Shown in pieces: positions 1 to 8,395 of a stretch of 64,000 nt of DNA. The number at the start of each line of letters is the position of its first letter. The stretch's first letter is position 1. Source of the stretch: Shewanella sairae (GTDB lineage Bacteria > Pseudomonadota > Gammaproteobacteria > Enterobacterales > Shewanellaceae); contig NZ_JAKILT010000004.1 of the NCBI RefSeq assembly GCF_023283535.1, forward strand, positions 1 to 64,000, given 5' to 3'. The notes below the pieces were generated by a model that saw nothing but the letters and a program-made list of their open reading frames with translations, was not told the DNA's origin and made no database searches. Both the position numbers and the translations under genes were made by a program.

Positions 1-194
1 ATAAGTTGGTTGAGTCTTCATTACTTTTACACCGTTCTATATTAAGGAGAGTTTACCTCATATCGGTGTACAGGTTTATTAAGCCACAATAGTATTCCAC
101 CTATTTCCCTGCGGCAGCGAGGAAAGCGTTGAAGATGAAGAGGGAAGGGAAGTTAGACGAGCGCATCCCTTTTGCATTGACGGGCGTTACAGAT
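1..194. other. Left-edge non-coding stretch
   Basis: No convincing complete gene lies here. On the minus strand an ATG at 19-21 begins a reading frame (Met-Lys-Thr-Gln-Pro-Thr-Tyr) that runs off the left edge. It has no clear ribosome binding site and too few codons to judge, so it may or may not be a gene start. Confidence 0.25.
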
Positions 195-225
195 ATAAAA
201 AAGGAACACTAATAAGTGTTCCTTT
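195..225 (-). terminator. Rho-independent terminator of hemL
   Basis: A perfect 11-bp stem (AAAGGAACACT at 200-210 and AGTGTTCCTTT at 215-225) encloses a 4-nt loop. On the minus strand it is followed by a T run. It lies 45 nt past the hemL stop codon. Confidence 0.85.
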
Positions 226-269
226 GATGTTTTTAGCTATTAGGTTTTAGGCTATCAGCCTTAACCTAA

Positions 270-1559
270 TTAAGCCTTAGCAAGCTTAGCAAATACGCGA
301 TCAGCAGCTGCTAGTGTCGCTTCAAGCTCTTCTTCACCGTGAGCAAGTGATAAGAAACCTGCTTCATAAGCGCTAGGAGCAAGGTAAACACCCTCATCTA
401 GCATTAGGTGGTAGAACTCAGCAAATAGTGCAGTATCACACTTAGTCACTTGAGCGAAGTTAGTTACAGTTTCTTCGTCAGTGAAGAAGAAACCGAACAT
501 GCCACCAACGTAGTTGATTGCCATTGGAATGCCGTGCTTATTAGCCGCAGCTTTAAAGCCTTCAGCAATATACTCAGTCTTAGCCGCTAGTTGCTCGTAA
601 ACGCCTTCTTCACAAAGCGCTTCCATCTGTGCAAGACCAGCAGACATCGCAATTGGGTTACCAGACAGTGTACCAGCTTGGTAAACTGGGCCTGTTGGTG
701 CGATAAACTGCATGACATCTTTACGACCACCGAAAGCACCGACTGGCATACCGCCACCGATAACTTTACCTAGCGTTGTTAGATCGGGTGTTACGCCGTA
801 GTGACCTTGTGCGCCGCTCTTAGATACGCGGAAACCTGTCATTACTTCGTCGATAATCATCAGTGCGCCATACTGATCACAGATAGCACGTAGACCTTGT
901 AAGAAACCGTCGATTGGCGGAATACAGTTCATGTTGCCTGCAACAGGCTCGATGATGATACAAGAGATAGCTTCTGGGTATTGCTCGAAGATAGCCTTAA
1001 CAGAGTCAAGGTCGTTGTAAGTTGCTGTTAGCGTGTGCTTTGCAAAATCTTCAGGAATACCTGGAGAGCTTGGCTGGCCAAGTGTTAGCGCACCAGAACC
1101 TGCTTTAACAAGTAAGCAGTCAGCGTGGCCGTGGTAGCAGCCTTCAAACTTAAGAATTTTGTCACGGTTAGTGAAACCACGCGCTAGACGAATAGCACTC
1201 ATTGTCGCTTCAGTACCAGAACTCACCATACGAACTTGTTCCATTGAAGGAACCATTTCGATAACTTTTTCAGCCATAGTGACTTCAAGTTCAGTTGGCG
1301 CGCCAAAAGATAGACCATTTTCAACCGCTTTTAATACCGCTTCGCGAATTTTAGGGTGATTGTGGCCTAAAATCATTGGGCCCCAAGAACCTACGTAGTC
1401 GATATATTTTTTGCCATCTGCGTCAAAAATATAAGCGCCATCAGCTTTTTCGATAAAGCGTGGTGAGCCACCTACACCAGAAAATGCACGTACTGGAGAG
1501 TTTACGCCACCTGGGATGGTCTTTTTAGCTTGTTCAAATAGTTCGTCAGAACGAGTCAT
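270..1559 (-). CDS. hemL: Glutamate-1-semialdehyde 2,1-aminomutase
   Basis: This PLP enzyme converts glutamate-1-semialdehyde to 5-aminolevulinate in the C5 route to haem, in the cytoplasm. The protein is 429 aa, close to the usual 426-430. The PLP-binding lysine is Lys265 in the motif TLGKVIGGG, with an upstream [10 protein letters not shown] motif typical of class III aminotransferases. It starts at an ATG 26 nt past the pyrB stop on the same strand, so the two may be co-transcribed, and it ends at a strong terminator. Haem demand fits the cytochrome c genes nearby. The assignment is close to certain. Confidence 0.97.
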   Translation of the reverse strand: MTRSDELFEQAKKTIPGGVNSPVRAFSGVGGSPRFIEKADGAYIFDADGKKYIDYVGSWGPMILGHNHPKIREAVLKAVENGLSFGAPTELEVTMAEKVIEMVPSMEQVRMVSSGTEATMSAIRLARGFTNRDKILKFEGCYHGHADCLLVKAGSGALTLGQPSSPGIPEDFAKHTLTATYNDLDSVKAIFEQYPEAISCIIIEPVAGNMNCIPPIDGFLQGLRAICDQYGALMIIDEVMTGFRVSKSGAQGHYGVTPDLTTLGKVIGGGMPVGAFGGRKDVMQFIAPTGPVYQAGTLSGNPIAMSAGLAQMEALCEEGVYEQLAAKTEYIAEGFKAAANKHGIPMAINYVGGMFGFFFTDEETVTNFAQVTKCDTALFAEFYHLMLDEGVYLAPSAYEAGFLSLAHGEEELEATLAAADRVFAKLAKA

Positions 1560-1585
1560 TTTTAATCCTTAAATTTGTAGCCGAT

Positions 1586-2605
1586 TTAAAAATCAGCTTT
1601 TCGAGAATACCAATTAACAGGGCGTTCATACTGCTCAAGTTGAGCATCAACGCCTAACGTTAGTGCAAACAGTGCCATGCGGATCAACAAGCCATTATCA
1701 GCCTGTCTAAAGATAGCCAAATTTGGATGGTCGTTAAGATCATTGTCCAATTCGTTTGCTTGCTCACGCGAATCGCGTGGCAGCGGGTGCATGATCACAG
1801 TGTTTGACTTGCAATGCTGTGTATAAATACTTTGGTTTAAGCGGAACTTACCACGGTATTTGTTCGCTTCTTCTTGAGAAGGGAAGCGTTCTTCTTGAAT
1901 ACGCGTTAAATAGAGTATATCAGCGCGATCTAAATTGCCTTCAAGTTGATCTGTTATTGTGATCTTATGGCCAGCATTTTCAATGTCACTGATCACAGAG
2001 TCAGGCATTGCTAGCTCTTTTGGTGATACGAGTGTGAAGCTGACATCTTTATACATGCATAACAGACGCGAAAGAGAGTGGACTGTACGGCCAAATTTCA
2101 AATCACCGACCATGGCGATGTTCATGCCGCTTATATCACGACCGCCAGCTGCCAGTTCTTTTTGAATGGTAAACAGGTCTAAAAGTGCTTGAGTAGGATG
2201 CTCGTTAGCACCGTCGCCACCATTAATCACCGGTACGCGGCTGCCTTTAGCAAATTCACTCACCGAGAAAGAGTCTGGGTGACGCATAGCAATGACATCT
2301 GAGTAGCTAGAAAGCACGCGGGCAGTATCGTAAAGCGATTCGCCTTTTGATAATGACGATGATGCCATGCCAACGGTTTCGTTAACGCGACCGCCAAGTA
2401 GGTTAAAGGCACTAGCAAAGCTGACGCGAGTACGGGTACTCGGTTCGAAAAATAGGTTGCCTAAAACTGCACCGTCTAAAACAGTGGTACGTTTTTGTCT
2501 TAAAGCATAGGGAGTCATGCGAGTAGCAACGGAGAAAACTTTTTCAACGGCTTCCAAATCAAGTTGGTTTACCGACAGAATGTGCGAACCTTGAAACTGA
2601 GTCAT
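1586..2605 (-). CDS. pyrB: Aspartate carbamoyltransferase catalytic chain
   Basis: This enzyme catalyses the first committed step of pyrimidine synthesis, carbamoyl phosphate plus aspartate to carbamoylaspartate. The carbamoyl-phosphate motif FEPSTRTRVSF and the later HPTQALLDLFTI motif are both present. I start it at the ATG at 2603-2605 (MTQFQGSHIL, 339 aa); the frame extends 26 codons further upstream but those residues look non-coding. It is longer than the about 310-aa E. coli chain, and no regulatory chain gene (pyrI) lies beside it, which suggests the class that works without PyrI. It precedes hemL on the same strand. Confidence 0.95.
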   Translation of the reverse strand: MTQFQGSHILSVNQLDLEAVEKVFSVATRMTPYALRQKRTTVLDGAVLGNLFFEPSTRTRVSFASAFNLLGGRVNETVGMASSSLSKGESLYDTARVLSSYSDVIAMRHPDSFSVSEFAKGSRVPVINGGDGANEHPTQALLDLFTIQKELAAGGRDISGMNIAMVGDLKFGRTVHSLSRLLCMYKDVSFTLVSPKELAMPDSVISDIENAGHKITITDQLEGNLDRADILYLTRIQEERFPSQEEANKYRGKFRLNQSIYTQHCKSNTVIMHPLPRDSREQANELDNDLNDHPNLAIFRQADNGLLIRMALFALTLGVDAQLEQYERPVNWYSRKADF

Positions 2606-2857
2606 CAGCCTATATTTCCAATTTCTGAGGGGCGGTATAGCGACGCTATAGCCCAAATTTATGTAGGGTGGCTGAGGCGGCACTATAGCAGAATCTAATG
2701 GGCAGTTAAATATAACAAGTACAGAACAATGGATTAAATTATGTAGATTTTTGACTTATCTCGATGGCTTGAAACATTCTGTTGCGGCAAATCTAGCGAA
2801 AACCTTGCCAAACAGCTTGTTGAAGCGTAAAAATGCGCATGAGTTATCACATTTTCG

Positions 2858-3673
2858 ATGCACAACAATATATTTGGAAGGCTTAGTTTGGACCATTTTA
2901 TTTGGAATATTGACCCTATCGCGATAAGTGTAATGGGGCTCACGGTACATTGGTACGGCATTTTGTTTGCACTGGCGATAGCGTCAGGCTTTCAGGTGAT
3001 GAAACGCATTTATATTAAAGAAAACCTACCGGTAGAGTCGCTAGATAATCTACTGATGTATTGTGTGGTGGGCATTATCGTTGGCGCGCGTTTAGCCCAT
3101 TGTTTGTTTTATGACCCAGCGTATTACTTGAGTCATCCTCTGAAAATTTTAGCTATCTGGGAAGGCGGTCTTGCCAGTCATGGCGGTGGTTTAGGCGCAA
3201 TTTTAGCCCTGTACTATTATCAGCGTCAGGTTAAGTTGCCTTTCTTGTTCTTACTGGATCGTTTAGCGATTGCCACGGCAATATTTGGCTTCTTTGTGCG
3301 TATGGCTAACTTTGTTAACTCAGAGATTTTAGGGCTACCAAGTACTGTGCCTTGGGCGATTGTGTTTGAGCGTGTCGATATGCTGCCGCGTCACCCTGCG
3401 CAGCTGTATGAAGCCATTGCTTACTTATCGATTTTTGCCTTGTTGTGGGCCATCTATAAGTTGACTGATATGAAGCAAAAGCACGGCGCGATTTTTGGAT
3501 TATTCCTAGTGCTAGTCTTTAGTGCGCGTTTCTTAATTGAGATGGTGAAGGTCAAGCAAGCAGTGTACGCCGATGCATGGACATTCAGTGCTGGTCAGCT
3601 ACTGAGTATTCCTTTCTTAGTCGTGGGTGTGGTGCTACTTGTTTTGCCTTATTTGCGAAAAAGCAAAGCGTAA
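2858..3673 (+). CDS. lgt: Prolipoprotein diacylglyceryl transferase, Bacteroidetes-like type
   Basis: Lgt is an inner-membrane enzyme that moves diacylglycerol from phosphatidylglycerol to the lipobox cysteine, the first step of lipoprotein maturation. Key residues match E. coli Lgt at a constant offset of 5: His108 in SHGGG, Arg148 and Asn151 in RMANFVNSE, and Glu156. Arg224 and Glu228 near the C-terminus match Arg239 and Glu243. Several blocks (ARLAHCLFYDPAYYLSHP, WEGGLASHG, VPWAIVFERVDMLPRHP) are, from memory, closer to Bacteroidetes Lgt than to gammaproteobacterial ones. The gene is not at its usual place between ptsP and thyA. The ATG at 2858 has no clear ribosome binding site; an in-frame TTG at 2888 has GGAAGG 6 nt upstream and may be the true start. 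Confidence 0.9.
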   Translation: MHNNIFGRLSLDHFIWNIDPIAISVMGLTVHWYGILFALAIASGFQVMKRIYIKENLPVESLDNLLMYCVVGIIVGARLAHCLFYDPAYYLSHPLKILAIWEGGLASHGGGLGAILALYYYQRQVKLPFLFLLDRLAIATAIFGFFVRMANFVNSEILGLPSTVPWAIVFERVDMLPRHPAQLYEAIAYLSIFALLWAIYKLTDMKQKHGAIFGLFLVLVFSARFLIEMVKVKQAVYADAWTFSAGQLLSIPFLVVGVVLLVLPYLRKSKA

Positions 3674-3694
3674 TACTAAACTGTCTCAGTAAAG

Positions 3695-3730
3695 AAAAAG
3701 CCGTTAGCGTGTTACGCCAACGGCTTTTTT
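3695..3730. terminator. Bidirectional terminator between lgt and a TonB receptor gene
   Basis: A long stem (AAAAAGCCGTT and AACGGCTTTTTT arms, extended by GCGT/ACGC with one mismatch) has A and T runs on both sides. It sits between two convergent genes and can serve both. Confidence 0.85.
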
Positions 3731-3766
3731 CTTATTTTGCTTTTGGGCTAAAAAGATAGTCTGCTA

Positions 3767-5923
3767 TTAAAACGGTAGACTAAAGCCGACAGTTGCCGTG
3801 CGCCCCATGCCTTTAAAGTAGCGGGTATCTTTGCCTACGGTCTGCGAGTAATAAGTGTAATAGTCCTCATTTAACAGATTTTGTATTCCGATACTTAATG
3901 TGCCGCTGTATACCGGAATGGCAATTGATGCATCAACTGTGGTGTAACCATCAAAGTTAGCGTACACATTGTTATTCTCGTCTTTAAAGTCTTTATCCAT
4001 ATAGAAATTAGCTTGAATACGAGTCGAAATATCGTTGTCGAAATTGTGGTTCCAGAATAGGTTAATACGATTTGGAGAGATATTGGCGCCGTCGAGATCT
4101 GTATCTACACTTTGGTCACCATTGGAGTCGTATTCACCATTTTGAATGGCAAGGTTGACTCCAACATCATCATTATCACCAATATAGGCTGTTACGCTGG
4201 CTTCTATTCCTTCAATTAAGCTTTTCTCACGTTTAATTACAAATGAACCGCTACCATCTCCTTTGTCGACCATACGTGCACCATAGTCACTTGATGAGCG
4301 GTAATAAGCTATCTTAGAGGTAAAATACTCTCCTTGATAGTCTGCGCCAAATTCAATGTTGTCAGTAACAATAGGATCGAGTGCGAGGGTATCTTCAATG
4401 CTTGGATTCGGCCCTTGGAAGTTATCGCCATCGCGCAGGACTCGTCCTACATCTGGCATACCAAAGCCTTGATTAAAGCTAGTATAAACCCGCAGAGCAG
4501 GGGTTATTTTGTAAGACGCACCAATATTAAAGAGTGTTTCATTGAAATCGGGGCTACCGCCTTCAACATATTTGTTCCCGTAACCATACATGGTCTTGTA
4601 GTCATCGACATTAAGCTTGGCATACTCATAACGCACACCACCAGAAAGGGTTAGGTTTTCAATGAGATCATAATCTAGTTGCGCAAATGGTGCGATATTG
4701 TCATAGGTGCTTTCCGGTACCCAAGATACGCCGCTCATCACCATATCTTGCTCAGTCGTGTCGCGAAACAGATCTAAACCATAGGCAATACTAACGCCAG
4801 AATCAGCGATATTGTTTGCCATCAGAGAGGCCTTCATGCCCCATTTTACAGACTTGTTTCGTGATTGCTCATAGTAAAGAGATTCACCGTTAGTGCCGGT
4901 TCCACATAGGGTAACTTGATCACTGCCTTCCATGCTTGGGTCATAAAAGTCAGACCAACAACCGCCACCATAGACGGCTTCAAAGTTTTGATTAAAAAAC
5001 TGTAAGTTTAGCTGTTGGCCAGCAATATCTTCATGGGTATAAGTCAAACTGGTCGTCGTAACTTGGTTGTTTGCTGCATCCCAAGGCTGCTCTTGTTTGA
5101 TTGCTCCAGTTGGTATGTCGTTTTCTTTGTCACCTTTTACGGCCATGTAGTCGCCGTTATTTTCCATATTGTAATGGTTAACCATGAGTTCAAGACGCGA
5201 GTTATCAAAGTTGTGCCCAAGCTTGATAAAAAAGTCCATGCTCTGGCTATCCATAGACTCACCTTGAGTGGTATCGACACCAATTATTTCGTCGTTAGCA
5301 TCGTAATAAACACCGTTATTGCGATAGCTGACGGCACCTATCATATCTAAGCTGTCAGATTCACCCGAGAAGCTATAGCTGGTGCCAAAGCTAATACCAT
5401 CAGAGTCTAAATTATTTGGAACAGTGACATCAAAGTTGACGTGATGTTCGTTGTCTCCGCTTGGCTTTTTAGTTATGTAGTTGATAATGCCGCCTTGAGC
5501 ACCAAGGCCATGCATCGCATTGGCGCCGTGTATGATCTCAATACGTTCAATCATGGCAGGATCTATGGTTTGCCCTGAACGGCCACCACTGCGTAGTGGG
5601 TTAGATTGTGGTACACCATCAATCATGATAAGCGGAGTACGGCCGCGGAGAGTTTCGCCTGTATTACTCATTTTCTGGCGGCTAGGCGAAAAGCTTGGCG
5701 CCAGATTACCGATAATAGTTGAGAGGTCCTGAGTGGTTCTAAGTTGTTCATTTAACTGCTCTTGGTCGATAATCGTTACCGTGTTCGGTATCGCGCTGAC
5801 CGGTTTATCCATTCGACTTGCAGTGACTGTGATGACTTCGATATCGCTGTCTTGTGCGACAACTAGGTTTGGAGCAATAGCGGTTGCGATTGATAGCGCA
5901 ATAATGGAGTTCTTAAACTGCAT
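3767..5923 (-). CDS. TonB-dependent siderophore receptor
   Basis: This 718-aa outer-membrane receptor probably imports a ferric siderophore with energy from TonB-ExbBD. Residues 1-23 form a signal peptide ending VVA. A TonB-box-like IEVITVTAS follows, then a plug domain (about 40-155, with LRGRTPLIMIDGVPQ and IERIEIIHG), then a 22-strand barrel ending in phenylalanine as outer-membrane proteins do. The plug resembles the IutA/catecholate receptor group, but the ligand cannot be read from sequence. A Fur-like box lies about 90 bp upstream, which supports iron control. No TonB or siderophore synthesis gene is adjacent. Confidence 0.88.
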   Translation of the reverse strand: MQFKNSIIALSIATAIAPNLVVAQDSDIEVITVTASRMDKPVSAIPNTVTIIDQEQLNEQLRTTQDLSTIIGNLAPSFSPSRQKMSNTGETLRGRTPLIMIDGVPQSNPLRSGGRSGQTIDPAMIERIEIIHGANAMHGLGAQGGIINYITKKPSGDNEHHVNFDVTVPNNLDSDGISFGTSYSFSGESDSLDMIGAVSYRNNGVYYDANDEIIGVDTTQGESMDSQSMDFFIKLGHNFDNSRLELMVNHYNMENNGDYMAVKGDKENDIPTGAIKQEQPWDAANNQVTTTSLTYTHEDIAGQQLNLQFFNQNFEAVYGGGCWSDFYDPSMEGSDQVTLCGTGTNGESLYYEQSRNKSVKWGMKASLMANNIADSGVSIAYGLDLFRDTTEQDMVMSGVSWVPESTYDNIAPFAQLDYDLIENLTLSGGVRYEYAKLNVDDYKTMYGYGNKYVEGGSPDFNETLFNIGASYKITPALRVYTSFNQGFGMPDVGRVLRDGDNFQGPNPSIEDTLALDPIVTDNIEFGADYQGEYFTSKIAYYRSSSDYGARMVDKGDGSGSFVIKREKSLIEGIEASVTAYIGDNDDVGVNLAIQNGEYDSNGDQSVDTDLDGANISPNRINLFWNHNFDNDISTRIQANFYMDKDFKDENNNVYANFDGYTTVDASIAIPVYSGTLSIGIQNLLNEDYYTYYSQTVGKDTRYFKGMGRTATVGFSLPF

Positions 5924-6008
5924 GAAAGATCCCGTTTAAGTGGAAACACTGTTATGTTTTATGTTTCCATCCATTGGAAATTGGTTCCTAGCGTGTCTAC
6001 CCACAAAT

Positions 6009-6027
6009 GTAAATGATAATGATTAGT
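6009..6027. promoter_or_regulatory. Fur-like box upstream of TonB receptor
   Basis: GTAAATGATAATGATTAGT matches 14 of 19 positions of the Fur consensus GATAATGATAATCATTATC, including an unbroken AATGATAAT core. It lies about 90 bp upstream of the receptor ATG, consistent with iron repression. Confidence 0.7.
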
Positions 6028-6232
6028 GTTTTTCAGGGTAAAGGTGGAGATAAGTGATGTCCATGCTAAGTGCAAACATTGTACTGCAGAACTTTTGAAG
6101 TGTGAGATAGATCTCTATGGATGTAAAAGGTATGTTGTAATTAAGGTTTTGTTAAGTCTTTATTATCTATTTGGTTACATTTGTTGCTGTCTGTGCAGGG
6201 TTTTGCCCCCAATAATACTAGTTTGCAAGTAA

Positions 6233-6270
6233 TAAAAAGTAAGGTATTTAACTGTTTAATTAAATACCTT
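6233..6270 (-). terminator. Probable terminator of the Bax-like gene
   Basis: A 10-bp perfect stem (AAGGTATTTA at 6241-6250 and TAAATACCTT at 6261-6270) is followed on the minus strand by ACTTTTTA, 20 nt past the stop codon. The stem is AT-rich, so its strength is uncertain. Confidence 0.55.
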
Positions 6271-6290
6271 GTATCAGGTGCTACTGTTAC

Positions 6291-7379
6291 TTAATCGGGT
6301 CTAGGGATTAAATGCAGCGGCGCTGCATCACTTAAATAAGCTTCATCGACTTGATCTAGCTTGTTATAGCTAATCATCTGCCGTATGCCATCAATATAGG
6401 CTTGACCGCGTTCTGAGTATTTATCTAATGTGCCAGCGAGTTCCATTCCTGTAATGGGCTTATTTTCTGCGCGCAGCTTTGCGCGTAACTCTCTGAGTTT
6501 TTTATAGGCGTTATTGGTATTAAGGTTAAGCATATAGCCTTCAACTGATGCCAGCGGCGTGTCAAAACGGGCTAAACCGTAGTTGCCTAGCTCTTTGCGT
6601 TGTTGTTTGGGGATCATGCCTTTGCCGCTAAAGTCCCACTGACCAAAAAATGCATTGCCCTCAACCGTAAAGCGCGATGTTGCCCAGCCACTTTCTTCTG
6701 CCGCCTGAGCCAGTACCAATGATGGCGGCATGATATCAACTTCTTCTAATAGTGCTTGGCGTTGTAGCTCTGTTAGCGCGGTATTGTCGTCTTTGGTGAT
6801 TTTGTATTTATGGGCAATTTTTTGCAGTACAACATCATCTAGCGGCGCTTGGGCAATCAGTTTGCGTTCTAGTAAAATATTCTCATTGGCGACCAAGATA
6901 AGCGGTGCAAGTAAGCGGAAGAACACCATCTTTTTTTGCTGTACCGGTATTTGATTTGAGGTCTTTTGCCAGCGTTCGCTTACCGATTCAAAGGTGAGGC
7001 GAGGGACTTCTCTGTTGCCTTCTCGCCAGCTTTGGGTGTTGTAGTTTAGCGAGTCAAACAGCGCCATTAGCTCATCAAGCGAGTTAACGCGGATATCTTT
7101 GGGGGTTTTAGTTGGGCGTTGGTCAGAAACTTTAACAAAACTGGTTTGGGTTGCAGCTGAGCCTTTTGGTGTGGCGAGATCGGCGGCAACGGTTGCTTGC
7201 TTTTCTTTATCGTTTGCCTTGTTCGTTGCATTGCCTATTTCCGGTGTTGTTTTCGGCGGCACTGTTAGTGCTACCCGTGCGCCAGCACTGTCAGGGTTAA
7301 ATTGCGAATTAGCGGCATATAAAACCAGTGCGATACACAGGGCAAGTAAAGCGATCAGAGTCTGCGGCTTTTTAAGCAT
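6291..7379 (-). CDS. Bax-like glucosaminidase domain protein
   Basis: This is a 362-aa envelope protein. An N-terminal membrane anchor or uncleaved signal (about residues 8-23, LIALLALCIALVLYA) is followed by a low-complexity linker and then a glucosaminidase-type domain (about 200-340). AQAAEESGWATSRF carries the catalytic-type glutamate, and NAFFGQWDFSGKG matches E. coli Bax, which belongs to the flagellar-muramidase-like peptidoglycan hydrolase family (GH73). It is longer than E. coli Bax (274 aa) because of the linker. The likely role is peptidoglycan cleavage; the cellular process is unknown. It has its own terminator and an unrelated operon upstream. Confidence 0.85.
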   Translation of the reverse strand: MLKKPQTLIALLALCIALVLYAANSQFNPDSAGARVALTVPPKTTPEIGNATNKANDKEKQATVAADLATPKGSAATQTSFVKVSDQRPTKTPKDIRVNSLDELMALFDSLNYNTQSWREGNREVPRLTFESVSERWQKTSNQIPVQQKKMVFFRLLAPLILVANENILLERKLIAQAPLDDVVLQKIAHKYKITKDDNTALTELQRQALLEEVDIMPPSLVLAQAAEESGWATSRFTVEGNAFFGQWDFSGKGMIPKQQRKELGNYGLARFDTPLASVEGYMLNLNTNNAYKKLRELRAKLRAENKPITGMELAGTLDKYSERGQAYIDGIRQMISYNKLDQVDEAYLSDAAPLHLIPRPD

Positions 7380-7493
7380 GAACCGTCCTATTGTTTAAAT
7401 GGGCTAGCTTAAATTTAGTCGAACTTGGACAGATATGCTTTCGAGGGCGATGCTCTAAGTGAATTGTGATTAATTTCGTTGTACACAAAAACG

Positions 7494-7531
7494 TAAAAAA
7501 GCTCAAACGCCAATAGCATTTGAGCTTTTTG
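7494..7531. terminator. Terminator of the sulfite dehydrogenase operon
   Basis: A 12-bp stem (AAAAAGCTCAAA and TTTGAGCTTTTT) spans an 11-nt loop, with T runs in both directions. It lies about 55 nt past the last gene of the minus-strand operon. Confidence 0.8.
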
Positions 7532-7584
7532 TGTCTAGCTTATTTGCAAGCGATAGCGTTTTAGAATGGTTATATTTCTAAAAA

Positions 7585-7995
7585 CTACTTGCTTAAGTCT
7601 GATGCTGTCTGAGTAGAGTAGTAGTAAGCTACATCTTTCATTTCTGTCTCAGATAACATACCAGCTTGTGCCTGCATCAGTGGGTCGCTGCGGTCACCAC
7701 GCTTAAAGTCAACCAACTGCTTGAATAGGTAAGCAGCTTTTTGGCCTTTAATATTAGGGTAAGTTTTCATCATGCCTAGCATGGCATCACCATGACAAGC
7801 GATACAACGCTGGTTAGCCAGCGCTTCACCTTTGCTAGCATCAGCCTGATAGTTTAGTGCGCTAGCCTCAAGCTTTAACCCTTGTACAGCTAATGTGTCT
7901 TTAAAAGACGTGTCTGCATTGGCAATACTTACGCTAACAGATGTTGCCCAGATCAAGCTGACTGCTAAGACTTGTTTAATTAAACTATTTGGCAT
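7585..7995 (-). CDS. Periplasmic monoheme cytochrome c (c553-like)
   Basis: This is a 136-aa small class I cytochrome c with a cleavable signal peptide (to about residue 27, SIANA) and one haem site, CIACH. The axial methionine is probably in LMQAQAGML. The spacing PNIKGQKAAYLFKQLVDFKRG is typical of c4/c553-type electron carriers. I place the start at the ATG at 7993-7995, which has GGAAGG 5 nt upstream, rather than the in-frame GTG at 8010. It is the last gene of a tightly packed four-gene operon and probably carries electrons from sulfite oxidation toward a terminal oxidase. Confidence 0.88.
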   Translation of the reverse strand: MPNSLIKQVLAVSLIWATSVSVSIANADTSFKDTLAVQGLKLEASALNYQADASKGEALANQRCIACHGDAMLGMMKTYPNIKGQKAAYLFKQLVDFKRGDRSDPLMQAQAGMLSETEMKDVAYYYSTQTASDLSK

Positions 7996-7996
7996 C

Positions 7997-8395
7997 TTAA
8001 CCTTCCTCACCTGGTGTTGGCATTGGCGGCATTGGCGGCATTTGCTCGCTATCCAAAGGCTTACGTCTAAAGATCTTCATATCAATACCGGTTTCATCAT
8101 AATACGTTGATAAGTAATCAAGTACTGGATCCCAAGTATCAGATAAGTCCCACAGTCCTTGGGTATCAACCATCCATTGAATGGTATCACGCCAAACTTC
8201 ACGGTTACCTTTGTTCTGTGGGATAATCAATGAGGTATGACAGGCATTACATTGATAATTAACCATCTCCCAACCCGGCGCCATGATTAGCCCTGAAACA
8301 GGGTCCACCGGGTAGCTTTTGGCTGCATCAGCAGCCATAGCAGGAGAGAGGCAACTTAAGGCAAGCAAGCTTGCCGTAAACAGAGTCTTTCTCAT
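7997..8395 (-). CDS. Periplasmic cytochrome c subunit of sulfite dehydrogenase
   Basis: A 132-aa protein with an Ala-rich signal peptide (to about residue 21, PAMA) and a single haem motif CNACH. It resembles the SorB-type cytochromes that sit directly after the molybdenum subunit. Its start codon overlaps the stop of the molybdoenzyme gene by one base, which implies translational coupling and a shared complex. The C-terminal proline/methionine-rich tail (PPMPPMPTPGEEG) is unusual. The role is taken from gene order and family; direct electron acceptance from the Mo subunit is an inference. Confidence 0.82.
   Translation of the reverse strand: MRKTLFTASLLALSCLSPAMAADAAKSYPVDPVSGLIMAPGWEMVNYQCNACHTSLIIPQNKGNREVWRDTIQWMVDTQGLWDLSDTWDPVLDYLSTYYDETGIDMKIFRRKPLDSEQMPPMPPMPTPGEEG

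Larger units (their letters stand above)
5924..6290. other. Intergenic region with receptor promoter
   Basis: This gap holds the Fur-like box, the presumed receptor promoter and the Bax-gene terminator hairpin. A 68-codon Cys-rich frame on the plus strand (from 6026) has no ribosome binding site and is not called as a gene. Confidence 0.5.

Noticed and set aside
2734-2961. 75-codon minus-strand frame between pyrB and lgt
   Set aside because: It runs across the lgt start region and has neither a ribosome binding site nor protein-like composition.
6026-6232. 68-codon Cys-rich frame between the receptor and the Bax-like gene
   Set aside because: It overlaps the Fur-like box, starts at GTG without a ribosome binding site and resembles no known protein.
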